A DNA stretch of 9,825 nt, from assembly GCA_030642425.1 (NCBI GenBank), contig DAOWNU010000038.1:1-9825 (forward strand), in the 5' to 3' direction. Made by a program: the position numbers and the translations under genes. Position 1 is the first letter of the stretch; each line of letters opens with the position of its first letter. The DNA is from a bacterium. Its GTDB lineage: Bacteria > UBP14 > UBA6098. The notes under the pieces are model-generated. The model saw only the letters and a program-made list of their open reading frames with translations. It was not told where the DNA came from and searched no databases. This document shows positions 1 to 6,654 of the stretch, one piece after another.

Positions 1-70
1 ATTCTTCATAATGCACTGCCCATGTTGATCTTATATTTAGAATCGCTTTCACCGATCGGGTGAATGGTTT

Positions 71-113
71 AAGCGGTTTAAACCGCTTCAAAACGAAGCC
101 CTTTAAAGGGCTT
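71..113. repeat. Two adjacent perfect 18-bp palindromes sharing a TTTAAA core
   Basis: Positions 71-88 read AAGCGGTTTAAACCGCTT and positions 96-113 read AAGCCCTTTAAAGGGCTT. Each equals its own reverse complement, and 7 nt separate them. They share the frame AAGC-NN-TTTAAA-NN-GCTT and differ only at the two inner arm positions, which change symmetrically (GG/CC against CC/GG). In RNA each could form a hairpin. A third, competing hairpin pairs GCTTC (85-89) with GAAGC (95-99). No T-run follows, so these are not classic intrinsic terminators. They could be binding sites of a dimeric protein, the 3' structure of an upstream transcript, or a dispersed intergenic palindrome. The function is unknown. 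Confidence 0.85.
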
Positions 114-131
114 AGGCGTTACGGCATCCAA

Positions 132-158
132 CCGGATTGTTATTAACCCAAAATCCGG
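132..158. repeat. Short inverted repeat (possible weak stem-loop)
   Basis: CCGGATT at 132-138 pairs with AATCCGG at 152-158 across a 13-nt AT-rich loop. The stem is only 7 bp and the loop is long, so chance is possible. A T-run occurs at 175-179 but lies too far downstream for a normal intrinsic terminator. The 9-mer AAAGGGCTT, half of the second palindrome, recurs at 168-176. Confidence 0.3.
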
Positions 159-176
159 GAGATTTGCAAAGGGCTT

Positions 177-226
177 TTTGATATTTGATATGTCATTTTG
201 CATTTTACACTTTGATATTTCATTTT
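177..226. repeat. AT-rich tract with short direct repeats
   Basis: TTTGATATTT occurs exactly at 177-186 and 211-220, and CATTTT occurs at 194-199, 201-206 and 221-226. The tract differs sharply in composition from the GC-rich genes beside it. It may act as an upstream AT-rich promoter element or may simply be low-complexity spacer; the sequence does not decide. Confidence 0.5.
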
Positions 227-245
227 TCTTACCCCACTTAAAACC

Positions 246-273
246 TTGAAATTTTTTCGATTATTCTTATAAT
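246..273 (+). promoter_or_regulatory. Sigma70-type promoter for the PorP/SprF-like gene
   Basis: TTGAAA at 246-251 (5 of 6 to the consensus -35) is separated by 16 bp from TATAAT at 268-273 (6 of 6 to the consensus -10). The expected transcription start is near position 280, which is the first base of the ATG used here as the start of the downstream gene. The mRNA would therefore be almost leaderless, or translation begins further downstream (see that gene). If the organism uses Bacteroidota-type promoter motifs instead, the match could be fortuitous. Confidence 0.6.
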
Positions 274-279
274 ACAAAA

Positions 280-3054
280 ATGGGAGCGTATAGGGGCAAT
301 ACAGCCTTGTTAGAAACAGGGAAAAAGGTTTATAATTCTCGAGAGCATCTTCTCAGGGGCTGTCGAAAGAGCGTTTTCTGCGTGCTTATCGGCTTGATAC
401 TTGCTTTCGCCGCATTCTCCCAGAACGCGCTTCCGACCGGGTTCTTCCGCTCGGCTTCGCTCTGGACGGCTTCCACACACAACGGTAGATTCCTCAGCAC
501 GGTTCTCAGCCGCCGGGAACTGGAAATTATCGACAAAAACGTCCTCGATTTCGCCATTCTTGGAAATTATCCCCTCAATCGAAGTCTGACATTCGGCTTT
601 TCCGGCAGTGTGTCGGACGACCGCTTTTTTACCGACCACGATTGGAATATGTGGCTCGGATGGCATTTGAGCCGCAAGCTCACGATTTGTGCGGCCGGCG
701 AGCTTATCGGCTACTCGTATAGTCCCGGCGACGCCATTCTCGAAGACCCCGAAGACCCGATAGCCTCGCAGTCCCAATCGGTTTTAAAACCGTCGATATG
801 CGCCGGATTACAGTTCTGCCCCGCCGGCGATTTGATTCTGACAACGCAGATAGAAAACATACTCCGGCCGAATATGGCGATCGGCGATGCGGAAGAATCC
901 CGCAGCGCGATGAACGTTTTCGGCGGTATCGCCTGGAATTTTAGGAATATCACGCCATTCGCGGACATCGACATGATTGTCGCGGAAAATTCAGAACTCC
1001 AATTTCGCGGGGGACTATCCGGCAGCTGGCTCGAAAGCAAACTTTCGCTTATCGCGGGCGGCGGGAACGACTGCGCTTTCGGCGGATTCGGCTACGATAT
1101 CGGCGGGATTATTCTCGGCTATGGGATTGAAATGCCGTTCGGCGACCGCGCAAATATCGAGGGGCTGAGCCATTCCGCCTTTCTCGAACTCAGAGAAATT
1201 AAAATCGCGGCGCCAAAAGTCGAGATGCCGGACACTACGGACCAATATTGTCCCGCGAATCCCCTTATCGCAGAATGGCTTATGATCCGCAAACGGCCGG
1301 AGAATCCTAATTATAATATCGAACTCTCCTGCGAGGATTTAGATTCTGCGGTGTTCTACGTATCCCCCGGAAGAAAATACTCGATGCGCCCCATTCGTAA
1401 AAATTCTTTCTGGCGCGCCGAAATCCCGGATTTTCCCGGCCCGACGTGCTGGATCGCGGGATTTAAGGGCCGCGAGGGCTTTTGCCTGAAAAAGATTTAC
1501 AACAATCCGCAATACGCCGCACGGATGACTATCGTTATGGACGAATACGTTCTTATGGTTCCATTCGAGCTGTCCGAGGCCGTGAAAGACACGGTTGCCG
1601 CCTATTCCGACCGCACAATTCCGTTCTATCTCGATTCGGAAAACGGGGCCGATTGGCAGCTTTATCTCGATTGGGAAGGAATAGACAGATTCCTTTTTGC
1701 GGCCCCCGGTTTCGAGCCGGAACCGCCAAAAATCCGCCTGGCGTCGGAATTCGCGGTCGAGAAAGTGGACAATCGTCTGCACGCCGAGGTTATCGTGTCG
1801 GTGGGAAGATTGCAGCACCGTATCCTCGCAACTTCGTCGTGGGCCGGAGATTGCGCGGTCAACTCCGATAATCCGCGGGACACCTTAACCTTTATCGTGC
1901 CGCATCACGTGCCGGATACTATTCCGGTTATCGTCACGGGGAGCGCGACCGACCGCTGGTGGCGCGTCCACCGGATAGGCCCGGACACGCTCGACAACAT
2001 GATAATCGCAAAGGTCTGGGATAACACGGATTACAGCCTTTTCAACTTTATCTATTTTGCGGAGAACGACCGCAACTGTATCGGGGATATCGACCCGCAT
2101 CTCGAGCATCTTGTCGGGAGAACGGTTGAAGCCGACGGCAAGCTGCTTATCACGGGCTATCGCTATAAAGACGCGCTCTGCGCATACAATCACGCCAGAA
2201 AAACTCTCCCCGCAACTCAGGTTCGAATCGACCCGTCGCTTATCCCGCCGAATATTTATTTCGACCCAAAATGGCCCTCGCCCGATTCAATCTGGTATAT
2301 AAATAATTTCACGCAGGCGATAGTGGAGTGGGAAGAGGTTCGACATCCCGAGGAAATCGCGGGCTATATGGTCTTCGCCGACACAAAACCGCTTTTTCGC
2401 GCAAAAGGCTACGACCAAATCGCGCATCTGCGCCTCAACGCCGAACCGGTTGTGGGGAATATGTTCATTATTTCGGAATTGACGCCCGATAAACCTATCT
2501 ATGTGCGAATTGCCCCGATAACCGGCGACGGCAGGTTCGGACAACTCTCGAATCAGGTCGAAATAAGAACAAAGGCACGTCGAAAGACGACGATTTTCGA
2601 GTTCTCGAGCAGGCTGGGAAATCCCTCGGCATTCGATTTCTCGGAGTATCGCGAGGTCTCGATGCGGTCGGTCAACGCCCCGCATATCGACATGTATCTC
2701 GGCTCGGACGCCACCGGCGACGGGCTTGGCAATCTCGAATTAAAATCCCCCTCGATAGTCTTCTCCGAGCGCACAATTTGGAAGAGCCGGCAAACTGGCA
2801 TTCTCCTTATCGACATCCTGCCGCTTACAGCCCCCTACGATGTCCACGAGGTAACATCGATTAGAAAGAAACAATCGGAGCCTTGCAGGGTCGGCGGAAG
2901 ATACCTGCTGAGGACGCCGGACGGCTACGAACTGTTGATTCGGGTCGAGTCTGTCGAGGGCGAATTCCCCGACCGGCGGGTGGATATGCAATATCTATAT
3001 AGGCTGATAGAAACGGCCCCGATTTACAATTGGAATGTATTACGAATGCCATAG
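280..3054 (+). CDS. PorP/SprF-like outer-membrane barrel protein with long C-terminal extension
   Basis: This gene encodes about 924 aa. A hydrophobic export segment at roughly residues 37-47 (VFCVLIGLILAFAAFS) follows Arg/Lys residues and is probably cleaved after AFS. Residues about 50-308 alternate polar and hydrophobic positions with many Gly and aromatic residues and resemble the PorP/SprF family: LTFGFSGSVSDDRFF, then an AGLQF..AGDLILT..IENILRPN stretch, RGGL, GFGYDIGG, and the closing GLSHSAFLELRE, like the family's terminal SHE-type strand. PorP/SprF proteins are outer-membrane partners of type IX secretion, normally about 300 aa. Here ~600 residues are added: unrecognised beta-rich segments (about 318-650), an FN3-like domain (about 657-766, IVEWEEV to SNQVEIRT) and a terminal beta domain (about 775-915, with YLLRTPDGYELLIRV). 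Start choice is uncertain: ATG 280 sits at the predicted transcription start, while TTG 307 is preceded by AGGGG (292-296). Either gives a long n-region. The family call is from pattern recognition only. Confidence 0.72.
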   Translation: MGAYRGNTALLETGKKVYNSREHLLRGCRKSVFCVLIGLILAFAAFSQNALPTGFFRSASLWTASTHNGRFLSTVLSRRELEIIDKNVLDFAILGNYPLNRSLTFGFSGSVSDDRFFTDHDWNMWLGWHLSRKLTICAAGELIGYSYSPGDAILEDPEDPIASQSQSVLKPSICAGLQFCPAGDLILTTQIENILRPNMAIGDAEESRSAMNVFGGIAWNFRNITPFADIDMIVAENSELQFRGGLSGSWLESKLSLIAGGGNDCAFGGFGYDIGGIILGYGIEMPFGDRANIEGLSHSAFLELREIKIAAPKVEMPDTTDQYCPANPLIAEWLMIRKRPENPNYNIELSCEDLDSAVFYVSPGRKYSMRPIRKNSFWRAEIPDFPGPTCWIAGFKGREGFCLKKIYNNPQYAARMTIVMDEYVLMVPFELSEAVKDTVAAYSDRTIPFYLDSENGADWQLYLDWEGIDRFLFAAPGFEPEPPKIRLASEFAVEKVDNRLHAEVIVSVGRLQHRILATSSWAGDCAVNSDNPRDTLTFIVPHHVPDTIPVIVTGSATDRWWRVHRIGPDTLDNMIIAKVWDNTDYSLFNFIYFAENDRNCIGDIDPHLEHLVGRTVEADGKLLITGYRYKDALCAYNHARKTLPATQVRIDPSLIPPNIYFDPKWPSPDSIWYINNFTQAIVEWEEVRHPEEIAGYMVFADTKPLFRAKGYDQIAHLRLNAEPVVGNMFIISELTPDKPIYVRIAPITGDGRFGQLSNQVEIRTKARRKTTIFEFSSRLGNPSAFDFSEYREVSMRSVNAPHIDMYLGSDATGDGLGNLELKSPSIVFSERTIWKSRQTGILLIDILPLTAPYDVHEVTSIRKKQSEPCRVGGRYLLRTPDGYELLIRVESVEGEFPDRRVDMQYLYRLIETAPIYNWNVLRMP

Positions 3055-3102
3055 CATAGTGTGAATTATGTAATTACAACAATCATCTACAAGTGAACAT
3101 GA

Positions 3103-6100
3103 ATGAATAAGTATATCTTCATAGTATTATTGATATTATCTGTTTCGATAGCCTGCGCGGACTCGCTCGGAACGATTTATTGCCATCTCGTCCTGAATCC
3201 GCCCACGGCAGGTATCGGAACAAGCTCGGAGCTTATTGCGATAATCGACCTGATCGTTACGACCACGGGCGAAACTATCTACTTCGCAGGCCCGTGCCTT
3301 CAGGAATACCAGTCTTTCCGGCTGCACTCCCTCTCCGGTAGACCGCTTGTCGATATCGAGCCGGAACCCGCCGGGCTTTGCACAGGCTCGCCCTGCTACC
3401 GGGATTATTACACTCACTCATCTCCTTACGACCTCGACCGGGAACTTGTGGCGACCGCCTGCTTCTTTTTCGCGGCGGACAGCATGGACAGCGCGGCGGC
3501 ATTCCTCGCAACCGACTACTCATTCGATGTTTGGGCATACCGTCCGGGGAACACGGAGATTTCGCTCACAGAACGTTTCGTGACGACGTCGTATGACTAC
3601 TATAATGTTTTCAGCGACACGATTATATTGACAACGACCGGCCCCGCGATGGACTGTCCGCCACTAAAAGCTCCGCAATGCGGTGAAATATATGGCATTA
3701 CGCCGACGGAGGCCAAGGGCATCTGGCATCACGTGATGCTCCACGAAGGCTATCAATACTGGGTGAATTCCTCGCCTTCGCCGCCCGCTTCGGGAATCAA
3801 TATCGACACGAATTATATCGAGATAGTCGGCCTCGTTCCCGAAACCGGCTACTTTCTACATGTGAGGGCATGGTGCAATTGCGAGACCTCCGGGCGAAGC
3901 TATTCCAACTGGACGAGCATCCATTTTAGCACGTTGCCCCAGCCGATTACGACTATCAAGACGCATCCTCTTTACCTTATGTTCATCGCCGAAGACGATA
4001 CGTTCTACACGACTCAGGAATTCGAGTGGCCATACGAGGGCGAGAGCGGACCGTGCCACTGGATAGGCGCTATCAGCCCCCAGTCTCACCCGCCGGAGCC
4101 GATATATTTCTACAAAGAGTGGAGCGACGGCGGGGGATTCACGCATTGCCACCGTGTCGGCGCAACTAATACAACGATAACCTGTTACTACGATTCCATC
4201 GATGCGGATTTCCAATCCTGGACTCCGCCGTCGCCGACAATCTGTGCGGGCGCGGTTATCCCGGTAACGGTTACGATGTTTAATAGCGGCTCCATCGATT
4301 GGACGGACTGGGCCGATATCGGACTGGGCAGTCAAAACCCACCGCTGAACACGATTTGGGGAGTGTCGAACGTTCTATTCGATGGCGGAATTGTCGAGCC
4401 GGGAGAGACTTACGAATTCGTATTCGATGTAACCGCCCCGGACAGCGCGGGGGAATACGGTTTCGTGTGGCAGATGGGCATGGATAGCGTCTCGTTTTTC
4501 GGCGAACGGACGGATTCGATTCTTATCACGGTCGTTGCAAAACCGGTCGCCGAGGCCTCGAACGGCGGGCCTTATTGCGCGAACGAGAATGTGAATCTCA
4601 CAGGCGGGCCGCCGGGGATGATTACCTATCACTGGACCGGCCCCGCAGGATTCGATTCCTGGTCGCAGTCGCCCTATCTCGGTCCCGGAACAACTTCGAT
4701 GACAGGAACTTACACGCTGATAATCCAGAATGGCGACGGCTGTATAGACACCGCGACGACATATCTTACGGTCAATCCGAAACCTGCCGCAACCGCGAGC
4801 AATACCGGGCCATATTGCGGTGGCCAGACTATCGAGCTTTCTTCCGGCCCCGGTCTTATGGCGAGCTATCAATGGAGCGGGCCGCTCGGATTCACAAGTT
4901 TTTCGCGCAACCCGGTAATCGTATCCGCGGACACCGCGCACTCCGGCAGATACACGGTAATCGTAACGAGTGTCGCCGGATGTGTCGATACGGCATCGAC
5001 TATCGTTACTGTCTATGAAAAACCGGATCTTTCTGCCTGGACAAACGCGCCGGTCTGCGAGGGAAATCTGCTGGAGCTTCGCGCGGAGCCGTCCGGCCTG
5101 GATTCATATTTTTGGCACGTCCCCGGTGGAAGCATATTCCCCGGAAGGGTGCTTTTCCGAAATCCGGCCACGCCGGAGATGTCCGGGCTTTACCACGTGG
5201 TTGCAACCAACTCCGACGGCTGTTCGGACACGGTTTGGATTATGGCGATTGTCGATACGACAATAAAAACGATGCGAATAGATTCCGTAACCGCGGACAG
5301 TTTTTACATTTATGAGGGAAGCACGACAGAGCTTCACTGTTTCGTAAGCGGAGCCGAGGGCGATATTTCCTATAGCTGGGAGCCAATCGCATTTATGGTT
5401 TATCCCGACAGCTCCGATCCTATCGGCGCGCCGCTTTTCACAACAACCTTTATTGTAACGGTTACGGACAGTCAGGAATGCGGCGTCTATCAAGTTACCG
5501 ATTCTGTCACGATCACCGTTTTCAACGAGTTCCACTGTCTGCTTTATATCGACAGCCTCACGCACGGGACGAGTATCTGTCGCGGCGACACTGTCGATCT
5601 CTATGTCGATGCCGATCTGGAGGCGGGGGCCGCCCATTATCATTGGTCTCCTCCGTTCTGGATTTCGTCGCCCGCCTCTCAGGAGCCGTTCGTCTATCCC
5701 GAAAGCACAATTACATATACTATAACCGCTTACGACGACTCCGGCTGCACGGATACCGGCGAGGTTACTATCGAGGTTTTCGACGTTCGGATAAATATCG
5801 AGCCGGACTCGCCGCATATTTGCCGTGGGGACGAACTGGTTCTAACGGCCATCGGTTCGGGCGGAATCCCGCCCTACGATTACACCTGGGCGCCTTCGCT
5901 GGCGGTGCTTTATCCCGATAGTTTTGAAACCCCCGTCTATCCGGAATCCACGACGATATTCAGCGTCTGGGCCGTGGATTCGTTCGGATGTATCGGAGTC
6001 GAACACGTTACGGTTCAAGTCGATACGGCGATTAGATCGCTCCGCATCGAGGTCTCTGTCGATGATTCTGATCTTATTATCGGGGAATCCACGCGCCTGC

Positions 6101-6654
6101 ATGTTGCCGCTTTCGACGCCGAGGGCATGGTCGGTTACGACTGGAGTCCGGCGGCCTATCTGGACGCTCCGACCTCGCCGAATCCCTGGGCGGCGCCGCC
6201 GTTTTCCGGGTGGTTTTATATTACCGTTACGGACTATCAGGAACCCTGCGAATTCACGGTAACAGACAGCATTTACATCCATGTCGAGGACACTTCGAGC
6301 TGCCCGCTCAGAATAACAGAAATAACCGAAGATTCGCATATCTGCCTTGGGGACAGCATCCGGCTTTCTGTCAGTGTGGAGGGCGCAACCGGGACTGTAA
6401 CATTCGATTGGACACCGGCTTCGAGCCTTTCTGACCCGTTCGTTCCGAACCCCATGGCGACGCCGACACATACGACATTTTTCTGGGTCGTTGTCAGCGA
6501 CGACAGCTGTTCCGACAGCGGGCGTGTGATAATATTTGTCGATACGGTCGGGACCACAATGCACATCGTTCCGCCGGGACGGTTTTCGACACTATCGCTA
6601 TCGGCGATTCGACACTGCTTTTCGCCGACGTTACCGGCGCGGTCGGCGAATTGA
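3103..6654 (+). CDS. Giant secreted Ig-like array protein, N-terminal part (frameshifted gene)
   Basis: This is the first open frame of a gene that continues at 6651-9743; about 1,159 residues are genuine and the last ~24 codons are out of frame. A signal peptide (NKYIFIVLLILSVSIACA, cleavage after about residue 19) marks export. Domains in order: an unrecognised beta-rich region (20-185); FN3-like (about 186-278); an InlB-repeat-like module (about 290-366, FYKEWSDGGG..H to TTITCYY); an FW/NBR1-type Ig-like domain (about 367-478); three class-A Ig-like modules (479-717); then the D, E and F modules from residue 718. Paired cysteines recur in the modules, as expected for an extracytoplasmic protein. 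The gene starts 48 nt after the barrel gene, and no strong Shine-Dalgarno sequence precedes the ATG. A second ATG at 3099 opens only a 3-codon frame. The likely role is a surface adhesin or matrix protein; the ligand is unknown. A lipobox reading (SIAC) is poor because Ser occupies the -3 position. Confidence 0.88.
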   Translation: MNKYIFIVLLILSVSIACADSLGTIYCHLVLNPPTAGIGTSSELIAIIDLIVTTTGETIYFAGPCLQEYQSFRLHSLSGRPLVDIEPEPAGLCTGSPCYRDYYTHSSPYDLDRELVATACFFFAADSMDSAAAFLATDYSFDVWAYRPGNTEISLTERFVTTSYDYYNVFSDTIILTTTGPAMDCPPLKAPQCGEIYGITPTEAKGIWHHVMLHEGYQYWVNSSPSPPASGINIDTNYIEIVGLVPETGYFLHVRAWCNCETSGRSYSNWTSIHFSTLPQPITTIKTHPLYLMFIAEDDTFYTTQEFEWPYEGESGPCHWIGAISPQSHPPEPIYFYKEWSDGGGFTHCHRVGATNTTITCYYDSIDADFQSWTPPSPTICAGAVIPVTVTMFNSGSIDWTDWADIGLGSQNPPLNTIWGVSNVLFDGGIVEPGETYEFVFDVTAPDSAGEYGFVWQMGMDSVSFFGERTDSILITVVAKPVAEASNGGPYCANENVNLTGGPPGMITYHWTGPAGFDSWSQSPYLGPGTTSMTGTYTLIIQNGDGCIDTATTYLTVNPKPAATASNTGPYCGGQTIELSSGPGLMASYQWSGPLGFTSFSRNPVIVSADTAHSGRYTVIVTSVAGCVDTASTIVTVYEKPDLSAWTNAPVCEGNLLELRAEPSGLDSYFWHVPGGSIFPGRVLFRNPATPEMSGLYHVVATNSDGCSDTVWIMAIVDTTIKTMRIDSVTADSFYIYEGSTTELHCFVSGAEGDISYSWEPIAFMVYPDSSDPIGAPLFTTTFIVTVTDSQECGVYQVTDSVTITVFNEFHCLLYIDSLTHGTSICRGDTVDLYVDADLEAGAAHYHWSPPFWISSPASQEPFVYPESTITYTITAYDDSGCTDTGEVTIEVFDVRINIEPDSPHICRGDELVLTAIGSGGIPPYDYTWAPSLAVLYPDSFETPVYPESTTIFSVWAVDSFGCIGVEHVTVQVDTAIRSLRIEVSVDDSDLIIGESTRLHVAAFDAEGMVGYDWSPAAYLDAPTSPNPWAAPPFSGWFYITVTDYQEPCEFTVTDSIYIHVEDTSSCPLRITEITEDSHICLGDSIRLSVSVEGATGTVTFDWTPASSLSDPFVPNPMATPTHTTFFWVVVSDDSCSDSGRVIIFVDTVGTTMHIVPPGRFSTLSLSAIRHCFSPTLPARSAN
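4201..4536 (+). other. FW (NBR1-type Ig-like) domain within the giant protein
   Basis: Residues about 367-478 show the ordered hallmarks of the FW domain: FNSGSIDW (the usual N-T-G-x-x-x-W position), GLGSQNPPLNTIWG, an EPGETYEFVFDV strand, then TAPDSAGEYGFVWQMG and FFGE. The family is named for four conserved tryptophans and is best known from the autophagy receptor NBR1, but bacterial copies also exist. Here it lies between an InlB-repeat-like module and the first Ig-like module, so a structural or ligand-binding role at the cell surface is likely. The assignment rests on motif order, without a profile search. Confidence 0.7.
4537..5253 (+). repeat. Three tandem class-A Ig-like modules (79, 80, 80 aa)
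   Basis: Modules occupy 4537-4773, 4774-5013 and 5014-5253. Each begins with a KP-containing linker, has an early Cys (GPYC, GPYC, APVC), a central aromatic core (YHWTGPAGF, YQWSGPLGF, YFWHVPGG), an S/TG-x-Y strand (TGTYTL, SGRYTV, SGLYHV) and ends with GC-x-D-T before a terminal valine-rich strand. The early Cys and the GC Cys could form an intradomain disulfide. A fourth, diverged class-A copy lies at 8577-8822; it lacks the early Cys (TLWRGE) and keeps the late one. Confidence 0.88.

Larger units (their letters stand above)
1..279. other. Non-coding upstream region with palindromes, AT-rich tract and promoter
   Basis: No convincing coding frame is visible here. The first 60 bases could be the 3' flank of an unseen upstream gene. 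The region then holds two perfect 18-bp palindromes (71-113), a weak stem-loop (132-158), an AT-rich stretch with short direct repeats (about 177-226) and a sigma70-like promoter (246-273). I see no tRNA, rRNA, CRISPR array or recognisable riboswitch. Confidence 0.6.

Noticed and set aside
71..113. Intrinsic terminator
   Set aside because: Both palindromes lack a following T-run; the nearest T-run (175-179) is over 60 nt away.
310..777. Antisense open frame opposite the barrel gene's N-terminal region
   Set aside because: The translation has no recognisable features, and the plus-strand frame carries a signal peptide and beta-barrel pattern throughout.
3117..3162. Lipoprotein signal in the giant protein
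   Set aside because: The only candidate lipobox, SIAC, has Ser at -3 in place of Leu/Val/Ile, and ACA followed by DS fits signal peptidase I better, as expected for a type IX substrate.
5104..6564. Long antisense open frames on the minus strand (5104-5817 and 5842-6564)
   Set aside because: They are shadows of the strongly biased plus-strand coding sequence: Arg-rich, without domains, signal peptides or plausible start regions, and they lie opposite well-supported modules.
6568..6590. Programmed -1 ribosomal frameshift
   Set aside because: No X-XXY-YYZ heptamer in the correct register is present, and I see no convincing stem-loop just downstream. A one-base loss in a G run explains the data more simply.
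6651..6654. TTGA overlap read as translational coupling of two separate genes
   Set aside because: The TTG lies in the middle of a D module, and the same frame carries module sequence upstream of it (from about 6585). The two frames together make one continuous domain series.
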